From positions 1,056-55,485 of IMG/VR virus record IMGVR_UViG_3300030380_005539: 54,430 nucleotides of DNA; one strand, 5' to 3'. Below the pieces are notes generated by a model that did no database searches, was not told where the DNA came from, and saw only the letters and a program-made list of their open reading frames with translations. Position numbers and translations under genes: made by a program. This document shows, piece after piece, positions 39,283-47,037 of this stretch. Each line of letters starts with the position of its first letter. Within the stretch, counting starts at the first letter, position 1. This DNA comes from a virus.

Positions 39283-40785
39283 ATGGCTACAAAAAGAAAA
39301 TCAATCATCGAAGAGGCTTTGTTAGAAGCGAAGTCTTTAGAGGATGCCTTAAAAGCCAATACGAAAGAAATGCTTGCTTCACATATGAAACAAGAAATTG
39401 AGAACATCGTTGAGTCGTCTCTAAATGAACAAGAAGACGAAGAAGAATTAGAAATCGATGTGGAAGGGTCCGATGAAGAAATGGAAGAAATGCCAGCAGA
39501 AGCTGGAGATGACTCAGAAGAGTCAGAATTAATGGATTTAGATGTCGATCTTGACGCTTTGGCGGGAGACGGTGGTGAAGAAGTTGAATTAGATGTTGCT
39601 GAATTACCTGCAGAATTAGATATGGGTGATGAGGAAGAATTAGATTTAACTGGTGCATCAGACGAAGAAGTAATCGCAGTATTTAAGAAAATGAGCGATG
39701 AAGACGAAGTTGAAGTTGTTAAAGACGCTGACGGAATCCACTTAACAGATAACGAAACCGGTGCAGAATACTACATCAAAGAAGGTGACGAACATTATGA
39801 AGAATCATACGATAGTCTTGACGAAGAGGAAGGATGTATGAATGAGGAAGCAGGATGTGGTAAAAAATATGAAGGTCACGATCCTATTGACGAAGAAGTA
39901 ATGTACGAAATCGAACTTTCTGAAGAACAACCTTATGGAGGCAATAAAGGAGACGAATCTAAAAGTCGTAGAGATTACATGGAAGAAGGTAAATATGGCG
40001 GCAATAAAGGAGACGAATCTAGAAGTCACAGAGACTATATGGAAGAAGGTGAATATGGCGGAAATAAAGGCGATGAGTCTAGAAGTCACAGAGACTATAT
40101 GGAAGAAGGTGAAGACTATATGGAAGAAGGTGAAGACTATATGAAAGAAGGTGAATATGGCGGAAATAAAGGCGATGAGTCTAGAAGTCATAGAGACTAT
40201 ATGGATGAAACCGAAGAAATCGTTGATTTAGACGAAGAAGAAGCAATCGAAGAAGACAAACTTAAAAGACACCAATCAACTGGTTACCAAAGATATAGTG
40301 GTGCCAAAGCTGGGTCAGATCAAGCAAGTCCTTACGGTGGTGTATCAGAATCTAGAAAAAGAAGAACACCTAAAAATGTACAAAAAGTATCGGAATCAAA
40401 AATTATGAAGGAATACAAAGAGTTAAAATCCAAAAACGAAGAGTATAAAGGAGCACTTAAAGTATTCAAGAATAAGTTAAACGAAGTTGCTTTATTCAAC
40501 ACAAATTTAGCATACGTAAATAGATTATTCACTGAACATTCTACAACCAAATCAGAAAAGATGGAAATCTTAAAAAGATTTGATAATGCAGAAAGTATCA
40601 AAGAATCAAAATCTATCTACAAGTCAGTAAAAAGTGAATTAGATTCTAAGTCACCAATTACAGAATCTGTAGAGAATAAAGTTAATAAAACTGTTAAGTC
40701 TTCTAAATCGGATTTGAATGAATCTACTGCTTATGTAGATCCACAAATAACTGCGATTAAAGATTTGATGAGAAAATTATCATAA
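39283..40785 (+). CDS. gp22: Prohead scaffold protein (gp22-like) with tandem repeats
   Basis: A 500-residue, strongly acidic protein between gp21 and gp23, the gp22 place. The N-terminal 200 residues are Glu/Asp-rich with few folded motifs. Residues 218-311 contain four copies of a 20-residue unit, YGGNKGDESRSHRDYMEEGE, with two extra DYMxEGE inserts between copies three and four. The C-terminal 150 residues are helical and basic-acidic (EYKELKSKNEEYKGALKVFK), as in gp22. Many Leu/Ile-x-Glu sites fit removal by gp21. T4 gp22 is 269 residues, so this one is much enlarged. Confidence 0.88.
   Translation: MATKRKSIIEEALLEAKSLEDALKANTKEMLASHMKQEIENIVESSLNEQEDEEELEIDVEGSDEEMEEMPAEAGDDSEESELMDLDVDLDALAGDGGEEVELDVAELPAELDMGDEEELDLTGASDEEVIAVFKKMSDEDEVEVVKDADGIHLTDNETGAEYYIKEGDEHYEESYDSLDEEEGCMNEEAGCGKKYEGHDPIDEEVMYEIELSEEQPYGGNKGDESKSRRDYMEEGKYGGNKGDESRSHRDYMEEGEYGGNKGDESRSHRDYMEEGEDYMEEGEDYMKEGEYGGNKGDESRSHRDYMDETEEIVDLDEEEAIEEDKLKRHQSTGYQRYSGAKAGSDQASPYGGVSESRKRRTPKNVQKVSESKIMKEYKELKSKNEEYKGALKVFKNKLNEVALFNTNLAYVNRLFTEHSTTKSEKMEILKRFDNAESIKESKSIYKSVKSELDSKSPITESVENKVNKTVKSSKSDLNESTAYVDPQITAIKDLMRKLS
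39934..40215 (+). repeat. Tandem 60-bp repeats inside the scaffold gene
   Basis: Units at 39934-39993, 39994-40053, 40054-40113 and 40156-40215, each coding for 20 residues (YGGNKGDESRSHRDYMEEGE or close). Two 21-bp copies of the unit's end (40114-40134, 40135-40155) separate units three and four. Units two to four are nearly identical in DNA, a sign of recent expansion. Confidence 0.9.
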
Positions 40786-40821
40786 AATAATAAAATAACA
40801 AAAAAATAAAAAACTCAAAAA

Positions 40822-42564
40822 ATGGGACATTTATTAAATTCAGGTGAAGTTGGAAATATCGGACTTGAACACTTGAAGCAAATTAGATCTAAAACCATCG
40901 GAAAATGGGATTCTTTAGGATTCTTAGAAGGTTTAAAAGGTCACGTAAAAGAGAACATCGCTCAGTTATACGAAAACCAAGCTTCAGCTTTATTGACAGA
41001 AGCAACAGATGCTCAATCGTCTGGTTCTTTCGAAACTGTAGTTTTCCCTATCGTAAGAAGGGTATTCTCAAAATTATTGGCTAACGATATCGTATCGGTA
41101 CAGGCGATGAACATGCCAATTGGAAAATTATTCTACTTTGTACCAAAAACAACTGGAAGAAATCACAATCCTTTAAATGGTAATGCTGAAAACGGTTCTT
41201 TACCAGAATGTGTATTTAGTTCTTGTAGTGGAAATGCCGTTTCAGAATTCTTACAAAAATCATTATATGATGTATTCTATAATGATGGTATGTTTGATGC
41301 ATCTAAAGGTACTGCTACAATTTTTGAATCTACCGCTTATGGTGTTATTGTAAGTGCAAACGGTGAAACTGTTGTTACTGCATTTGACGATCAACCAGCT
41401 GCTGCTGATGGATCAGTTAGAAATCTTACAATGTGTGTATCAGGATTTACATCTGCTGGAGCTGGAAGATTAACTGGACCTGACGGAAACGAAATGGATA
41501 CAGAATCTTTCTTATCTTCATTAAGAATTGTTGCTGATGTTGATATCGTAGACGGTGATGGTGAAGTTATTATCACTGCTGGTGATTCAATTCCATTTAA
41601 CTTAACTGCACAAGTATACGGTAAAGGTATCGTTAATTATGATGATATCTGTGATCCACAAGGATGTTTAATGTTAACTGCAGACTTATCTCACCCAGCG
41701 TGTGTTAGTTGTAATGCAGGTACATTCGATGGTTATATCGGAGCAGTAACAGGAACTAATCCTACAATTACTGCATCTTGGATGCAATATGCAACTTTAG
41801 AATTTGCAACTGAAATGGGAGAAGTTTCTTTCGAACTTGATGAAGTAGTTGTTTCGGTAACTGAAAGAAAATTAAGAGCAACTTGGTCTCCAGAATTAGC
41901 ACAAGACGTTAGTGCATTCCATAACATTGATGCTGAAGCTGAATTAACGGCTTTATTATCTGAGCAAGTAGCAGCTGAAATCGACAGGGAAATCCTTAGA
42001 GATTTAAGATCTGGTGCAGCTTGGACATTAAGATGGGATTACAACGGATGGAAAAGAGCTAATAATGGTGGTGGATTTAACGCATACACTCAGAAAGAGT
42101 GGAATCAGACGTTAATCACTAGAATTAACCAATTATCTGCACAAATTCATAAATCAACTCTAAGAGGTGGTGCTAACTTTATCGTAGTTTCTTCTGAAGC
42201 TTCTGCGATATTTGATGATTTAGAATACTTCCACGTATCTAACGCAGCACCAGAGCAAGATCAGTACAATATGGGTATTGAGAAGATTGGTTCATTAGGA
42301 GGAAGATACACTGTATATAGAGATCCTTACGCACCAGCTAACTCAATCATTGTTGGACACAAAGGAAAGTCATTATTGGACACTGGGTACATTTATGCAC
42401 CTTACGTACCATTACAATTGACTCCTACGTTACAAAACCCATTCAACTTTGCACCAACTAAGGGTATCATGACTAGATACGCTAAGAAAATGGTTAATAA
42501 CCGTTTCTACGCAACGTTGACAATTGATGGAGTTGTAACATTTGATGTTAACTTATTAAGATAA
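40822..42564 (+). CDS. gp23: Major capsid protein (gp23-like)
   Basis: A 580-residue HK97-fold capsid protein. The start (MGHLLNSGEVGNIGLEHLKQ) and ENIAQLYENQASALLTEATD to SFETVVFPIVRRVFSKLLAN match gp23 proteins. LLTE-A at 57-61 sits where T4 gp23 is cut (after residue 65), so the first 60 residues are the propeptide. Later landmarks are MPIGKLFYFVPKTTGR, EIDREILRDLRSGAAW, YNMGIEKIGSLGGRYTVYRD and RYAKKMVNNRFYATL. C-ending codons (AAC, ATC, TTC, TAC) are clearly more frequent than in neighbours, as expected for the most abundant protein. It is co-transcribed with the scaffold. Confidence 0.97.
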   Translation: MGHLLNSGEVGNIGLEHLKQIRSKTIGKWDSLGFLEGLKGHVKENIAQLYENQASALLTEATDAQSSGSFETVVFPIVRRVFSKLLANDIVSVQAMNMPIGKLFYFVPKTTGRNHNPLNGNAENGSLPECVFSSCSGNAVSEFLQKSLYDVFYNDGMFDASKGTATIFESTAYGVIVSANGETVVTAFDDQPAAADGSVRNLTMCVSGFTSAGAGRLTGPDGNEMDTESFLSSLRIVADVDIVDGDGEVIITAGDSIPFNLTAQVYGKGIVNYDDICDPQGCLMLTADLSHPACVSCNAGTFDGYIGAVTGTNPTITASWMQYATLEFATEMGEVSFELDEVVVSVTERKLRATWSPELAQDVSAFHNIDAEAELTALLSEQVAAEIDREILRDLRSGAAWTLRWDYNGWKRANNGGGFNAYTQKEWNQTLITRINQLSAQIHKSTLRGGANFIVVSSEASAIFDDLEYFHVSNAAPEQDQYNMGIEKIGSLGGRYTVYRDPYAPANSIIVGHKGKSLLDTGYIYAPYVPLQLTPTLQNPFNFAPTKGIMTRYAKKMVNNRFYATLTIDGVVTFDVNLLR

Positions 42565-42587
42565 TCTTAATAATACAACTTAATACT

Positions 42588-42623
42588 AAAAAGGGTGGAA
42601 TTTATTTTCTACCCTTTTTTTTT
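42588..42623 (+). terminator. Rho-independent terminator of the capsid operon
   Basis: AAAAGGGTGGA pairs with TCTACCCTTTT over a short loop, with one G-U pair, followed by eight or nine T. Confidence 0.92.
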
Positions 42624-42633
42624 GTTTTATAAG

Positions 42634-42641
42634 ATATTTAT
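42634..42641 (+). promoter_or_regulatory. Candidate late promoter, ATATTTAT
   Basis: AAGATATTTATTATTATA lies 17 bases before the ATG at 42659, directly after a terminator. Confidence 0.65.
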
Positions 42642-42658
42642 TATTATATTAGCATACT

Positions 42659-43549
42659 ATGATTATTAAGAAAAAGCACGTATTATTAGAATCACTTTTA
42701 ATTGACACTATTGATGAGTTTACACCACAAGAAAAAAAGTTATTATCTGTTCTTCATCAGAAATTTGGTATGGCATCAGGTAAGATTGAAAAATCGTGGA
42801 ATTTTGATAAGTGGGCTGCAGCAGCATTCTTAATAGAATTTTTTGAAATACCTTATGATATTGCACACGATTTGGCATCTACGTATTTTTGGAATGGTGA
42901 AAAATTGTTTAAGGAGTTCGAAAGTCTTAGGAAAAAAAATAATAGAAGTGATTTATTTATGAATCACGCATTTAGAGATATATTAGATGACTACATTGAA
43001 TCAAAGAAAAATGAAGATAATAATTTTTATCTAACAAAACCTGTAGAATATAACGTTAAAACTCAAAATGAAAATGAGGTACTTCCTGGTATAATATATC
43101 AAAGTTTCCCACCAAGAAGTTATAAGGAATTGGAGGAATCTAGAAAAGAAGCAAATGAAGTAAAATTATCTGTAAGACCTCTGGTTTGGTCTACTTATAA
43201 TGGTGTGATGTTATATATTCAACCTACTGAAGAAAATATTATAGAACCAAAGGATATAGAGGCTACTAGTTGGGATACTATGCGTAATATGGGTATAACT
43301 GCATCAATACGATTAGATTATTATAAAGATGAAGATGAAAAATCTCAAAATTATCTTCAAGGTAAATGTGAATATAAATTCGGACATGAGTATAAAGATG
43401 AGGGTATAATATGGACTGAGGACATAAAATTACCTGAAGTTTTATCTAAGGAAAGTGTTATTGAATTTATAGATATGTTAATAGAAAAATTACGTTCTAC
43501 ACTTAATGGAATGACGTTTATTTATGGTAAAGGTGTAAAAGACGACTAA
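42659..43549 (+). CDS. Unrecognised protein downstream of the capsid gene
   Basis: A 296-residue protein. The start (MIIKKKHVLLESLLIDTIDE) has a basic end followed by Leu-Leu-Glu, a poor form of the tag. Helical N-terminal half (FDKWAAAAFLIEFFEIPYDI) and a beta-rich second half (VMLYIQPTEENIIEPKDIEA, ITASIRLDYYKDEDE). No family recognised. It is a single-gene unit with its own late promoter, last on the plus strand before the convergent tail cluster. Confidence 0.75.
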   Translation: MIIKKKHVLLESLLIDTIDEFTPQEKKLLSVLHQKFGMASGKIEKSWNFDKWAAAAFLIEFFEIPYDIAHDLASTYFWNGEKLFKEFESLRKKNNRSDLFMNHAFRDILDDYIESKKNEDNNFYLTKPVEYNVKTQNENEVLPGIIYQSFPPRSYKELEESRKEANEVKLSVRPLVWSTYNGVMLYIQPTEENIIEPKDIEATSWDTMRNMGITASIRLDYYKDEDEKSQNYLQGKCEYKFGHEYKDEGIIWTEDIKLPEVLSKESVIEFIDMLIEKLRSTLNGMTFIYGKGVKDD

Positions 43550-43563
43550 ATGACATAAATCCT

Positions 43564-43590
43564 GTCTTATATGTATATTACATATAAGAC
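43564..43590. terminator. Hairpin between convergent genes
   Basis: GTCTTATATGT (43564-43574) pairs perfectly with ACATATAAGAC (43580-43590) over ATATT. It separates the plus-strand gene ending at 43549 from the minus-strand gene ending at 43620. No T run follows on either strand, so termination is not certain. Confidence 0.55.
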
Positions 43591-43619
43591 TGTTAAAAAT
43601 CCCCTAAAATCGACTAAAA

Positions 43620-45095
43620 TCAGTGTAATTTGTCTACTTGATTGACAATATTAAAGTTCATTACATTAGTATACTGTTTAACTTCTTGATTTGACGTTAA
43701 TTTAATGTCTATATAATATTCATTAGGTATCATCCAAGAAGTATCCAATAAGAAATAATTAGATAGATATGCCATATTAACATCCCTCCAATCAATTACA
43801 TTTACTTGTGTGTTTCCTTCAGTAACCCAAACTCTATATTCTAAATTATCAATAGTTTTACTTTCGTCAACTGTAAAAGGTAACCTCGCAGATACTAAAA
43901 TTTTTCTTACATCACCTCTTTTGATTCTTTCATCTCTTTTAACACCACTTAATGACATTGCATAATCTACAGGAAGAGAATCATTATTACCTATTTGATA
44001 GTATTCACTTTCTGGTTTAATTTCAAATGATAATTCAACATTTTCAATATTTATACCATCTACTGTTAAATCACTCCATTCATCGAAGTATAATACACCA
44101 CTTTCAACAGTATTTGGTACGAATACTTCTGCGTAATAAATTCCAGTTGAGACTTGTACTGTTTCTGTAATAGAAGAAAATATAGTGCCCTCATTATCAT
44201 ATATGGTAACACTAGGATTACTATCTAAATTTTTAGGTTCTCCACCTACGTTACTATAAAGGTATATTTTATTATTTTTATTTTTATAGAAATTTTTTCT
44301 ATCATCCTTAATTGGGTTATTATAATCAGTATCTAAAAATGGTTGGTAGTATGTCTGTGTATGTCTACTAAAAAAACCTACATATTGTGCAGGAACTATA
44401 ATAGTTTCTTCTAATGGTGGGACAAAGGCAATTCCGTAACCATAATTAGTTGTTCCACCAGTAATTAAACTATTAACTTCTTCAGTCATATCCATTTCAA
44501 TATTTTCATTACCTTTATCAAAATGTTGTGTTGTAACTGTAATTCCTGTTACTGAAGGTGTTACTGTTGTATGACCTGTCAAACCTTCACAAGTTGATCC
44601 ACTATCTCCATTAAAATCACAATAAGTTTCTGCAGAATAGACTCCCTCACTAGACCAAGGATTCAATGTATCTGCCAAAAACCAATTACTAGCACTTTGT
44701 ACAAATGTAATGTCATTGTCGTCCTCTAATTTCATATATCTTTGGTAATCATAACCTGTACCTTCATCCCAATCTTGATTAACTCTAAATAACATTAATT
44801 CAAAAGAAGATGTTCGTTGTTTATCATCTAATACTTTTTGTGCTTGAAGATTACTATCAAAAAAAGAACTGTTACACATTCTTAGAGTATGAGTAACTTT
44901 AGATAAATCCCCTAATTCTCCATTATTATATCTATTTTGTAAATCTTCAACATCAAAGTATAATAAATGTCTAGTAAAATCAGTTTCTCCAGTTTTTCCA
45001 CCATAAAATAATTCTACTATAGGATTTCTACCCGTATTAACGTCACTATTTTTAATTATAGTGTTGTTTTTATCTATGTAAGTTCTTATTACCAT
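43620..45095 (-). CDS. Virion structural protein, DNRLRE-like N-terminus
   Basis: A 491-residue beta-rich protein. HLLYFDVEDLQNRYNNGELG and FELMLFRVNQDWDEGTGYDY near the start resemble the DNRLRE-type beta domain of surface proteins, where WxEG follows a paired strand. A Cys pair (YCDFNGDSGSTCEG) and Ig-like parts follow (PSVTIYDNEGTIFSSITETV, YYAEVFVPNTVESGVLYFDE). Likely an exposed tail or baseplate protein, since the gp5-like gene is next. It has its own ATATTTAT element. No clear host-binding or enzymatic motif. Confidence 0.75.
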   Translation of the reverse strand: MVIRTYIDKNNTIIKNSDVNTGRNPIVELFYGGKTGETDFTRHLLYFDVEDLQNRYNNGELGDLSKVTHTLRMCNSSFFDSNLQAQKVLDDKQRTSSFELMLFRVNQDWDEGTGYDYQRYMKLEDDNDITFVQSASNWFLADTLNPWSSEGVYSAETYCDFNGDSGSTCEGLTGHTTVTPSVTGITVTTQHFDKGNENIEMDMTEEVNSLITGGTTNYGYGIAFVPPLEETIIVPAQYVGFFSRHTQTYYQPFLDTDYNNPIKDDRKNFYKNKNNKIYLYSNVGGEPKNLDSNPSVTIYDNEGTIFSSITETVQVSTGIYYAEVFVPNTVESGVLYFDEWSDLTVDGINIENVELSFEIKPESEYYQIGNNDSLPVDYAMSLSGVKRDERIKRGDVRKILVSARLPFTVDESKTIDNLEYRVWVTEGNTQVNVIDWRDVNMAYLSNYFLLDTSWMIPNEYYIDIKLTSNQEVKQYTNVMNFNIVNQVDKLH

Positions 45096-45107
45096 TTCTT
45101 TTTATTA

Positions 45108-45115
45108 ATAAATAT
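45108..45115 (-). promoter_or_regulatory. Candidate late promoter, ATATTTAT
   Basis: On the minus strand GATATTTATTAATAAAAAG, 12 bases before the ATG at 45095 and just after the stop of the gp5-like gene. Confidence 0.6.
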
Positions 45116-45116
45116 C

Positions 45117-46439
45117 TTAATTACTGTTAATGTTTTTATTTAATATCCTATCTAAGTTAAAATTTAGAACATTTATTTTATTTGGTAATTCTGTTGCCGG
45201 CATTCCATGATAATTATGAATGTGTCCTGCAACATATGATTTAACTAATTCTAAAAATTCTACTAATATATCTCCATATACTAAAGGGTGTGCGTCATTA
45301 TTTATTTTATTTTGTTCTTCAGTAGAAATTAGTTCTTCAGGATTTGTTAAATTAAAAGTATGAGGCCCATCGTGACTAATTAAATTAATTTTATTACCTA
45401 CCACATTAATTACACTACCACCCTTACCTTTATTAACTTCTGATTTTACAACTTTTATTGTTTTTTTAACCTCTTTTTTATTACCTTTAAAAAACGCAAC
45501 ACCAGTTTTTACTGCTAAATCACCACCAAATTCTTTTAATATTTCATCTGAGTTAGATTTTAACTTCCATTTACCACTAATAAAAGGTTTAACTGCAGTG
45601 GTTGCCGCAATAATTGCTTCATCTCTAGTAGTAAATCCTGGATTTAAAAAATCTTGTTCAAAAACAGTAGACTTGTTTTTTATTTTACTAACATTTATTC
45701 TAACTACATTTTTAGTACTTTGACTATACTCATTAGGTGTTAAATTACCTGCTAAAACTTCATTATCAACATTTAATGTGTCTATTTGAACATCAATTAG
45801 TGTTTCTGCTTTATCATAAACATAACTACTAATAACTTTATCTTTTAATGTTCTTACTAATTCATTACCACCATACTTTACTTGAATGTAACCTAAATCT
45901 TTATCGTTGAATTGATTTTTTTCTTCAGTATCTTTATATTTACCTGCTCTTAACCATATCTGCCCTTCTTTTAATATTACATCAGTATTACCTCTACTTT
46001 GTAACGCAATATCTTCATCATTCGGATAAACACCAGTTGTATTACTTAAAGTTATATCAGGAATTTTAAATTTACCACCAGTCATTACTGACCTAGCATC
46101 TATAATAGGATCAAAATTCAATTTATTAGATTGGGATATTAAAGGACCCATCCAAAACCTTTGACTTGTAAATTCAGTATATTTAATACCTTTCTTATGT
46201 TCATACTGAAATACTAAAACTAATTCACCTAATTTAGGCATTACATTTAAAAAACGAGGAGTTAAAGGAACACAATACGGTAAAGAATTAACTGTAACAT
46301 CACCTTTATCAATACCCTCAATTCGAACTTTAATTCTACCAGTTTTTTTAGGATCATAAACATCTACAACTTCACCTACCCTAATAAATGGTATTGTTTC
46401 TCTGTTTAACTTTTCATATGTAGCATTTGCAGTAGACAT
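45117..46439 (-). CDS. Baseplate hub protein with gp5/VgrG OB domain
   Basis: A 440-residue protein. Residues 16-100 (RVGEVVDVYDPKKTGRIKVR, MPKLGELVLVFQYEHKKG, RFWMGPLISQ) form the OB-fold domain found at the start of T4 gp5 and in phage V/VgrG proteins. A long beta-rich middle follows, and the end holds HPLVYGDILVEFLELVKSYV and AGHIHNYHGMP, the usual His-rich region before the spike. No lysozyme domain is seen, unlike T4 gp5. It belongs to the central hub that pierces the outer membrane. Its start overlaps the previous stop (TAATG). Confidence 0.88.
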   Translation of the reverse strand: MSTANATYEKLNRETIPFIRVGEVVDVYDPKKTGRIKVRIEGIDKGDVTVNSLPYCVPLTPRFLNVMPKLGELVLVFQYEHKKGIKYTEFTSQRFWMGPLISQSNKLNFDPIIDARSVMTGGKFKIPDITLSNTTGVYPNDEDIALQSRGNTDVILKEGQIWLRAGKYKDTEEKNQFNDKDLGYIQVKYGGNELVRTLKDKVISSYVYDKAETLIDVQIDTLNVDNEVLAGNLTPNEYSQSTKNVVRINVSKIKNKSTVFEQDFLNPGFTTRDEAIIAATTAVKPFISGKWKLKSNSDEILKEFGGDLAVKTGVAFFKGNKKEVKKTIKVVKSEVNKGKGGSVINVVGNKINLISHDGPHTFNLTNPEELISTEEQNKINNDAHPLVYGDILVEFLELVKSYVAGHIHNYHGMPATELPNKINVLNFNLDRILNKNINSN

Positions 46440-46636
46440 TAATCAATTCCTTTTTTTCTTTTTTCTAATATGTTATTACCTAAGAAGTATTCTTTTTCTA
46501 ATTCATCTATTTTATCTAACAATTTAGATATTTGTGTTTTTAGTGATAAGTGATATTCTTTTATACTTTCTAATTCATGTTTAATAGAAGCATTAGACAT
46601 ATTATTCCACTTTATTATTTCTTTTTCTTTTTCCAT
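46439..46636 (-). CDS. Small coiled-coil protein, tail cluster
   Basis: A 65-residue helical, charged protein (MEKEKEIIKWNNMSNASIKH, SLKTQISKLLDKIDELEKEY) that fits a short coiled coil. Its stop overlaps the hub gene's start, and it begins directly after the 132-residue gene, so it is translated with them. Possibly a chaperone or a minor hub component; nothing more can be read from it. The plus-strand frame at 46577-46789 is a shadow. Confidence 0.7.
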   Translation of the reverse strand: MEKEKEIIKWNNMSNASIKHELESIKEYHLSLKTQISKLLDKIDELEKEYFLGNNILEKRKKGID

Positions 46637-47035
46637 TTATCTAATTATACCTGCACCTTTTGCTTGACCAATTACTGGTTGATCATTAATTCCAAACCCA
46701 ATGGGTGTTGGTCCTGCCGGAGAAATACTATATACGGTTACTTTAATTTGTCCTTCAGGTATTACTACTTCTATTTTAGCATCTGTTAATAGAGCATCAA
46801 CTATTGCCTCTATTCTTATCATTTCCATTGCTAAATCTTCTTCCGAAGGTACTTGAGGTAAACCAGCGTCTCCTTTTTGTGAAGCAATTCTAGACCATAT
46901 TTTTTGTGCACTTAAACCAGGTCTTAATGGCATACCCAATGAAATCTGTAATTTAGTTATTGGTGGTAATGGCGTTGGTGGTGACATTAAACCTTTTAAA
47001 AACTTAGCTATTGTATTTAATGATGTTATACTCAT
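46637..47035 (-). CDS. Small tail-cluster protein, Pro-rich start
   Basis: A 132-residue protein. The first 45 residues are Pro/Leu-rich and hydrophobic (MSITSLNTIAKFLKGLMSPP, TKLQISLGMPLRPGLS), the centre is helical (EEDLAMEMIRIEAIVDALL), and the end is a beta-rich part with many Gly/Pro (IKVTVYSISPAGPTPIGFG). It lies between two structural genes with one or two bases between them. A structural tail component is the best guess. Confidence 0.72.
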   Translation of the reverse strand: MSITSLNTIAKFLKGLMSPPTPLPPITKLQISLGMPLRPGLSAQKIWSRIASQKGDAGLPQVPSEEDLAMEMIRIEAIVDALLTDAKIEVVIPEGQIKVTVYSISPAGPTPIGFGINDQPVIGQAKGAGIIR

Positions 47036-47037
47036 AA

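Noticed and set aside
39305-40191. Minus-strand His/Leu-rich and Phe/Ile-rich frames
   Set aside because: Shadows of the acidic scaffold gene; the second just mirrors its tandem repeats.
39934-40215. Regular repeats that might suggest a CRISPR array
   Set aside because: Units are contiguous, in frame and code for a repeated 20-residue peptide; there are no unique spacers.
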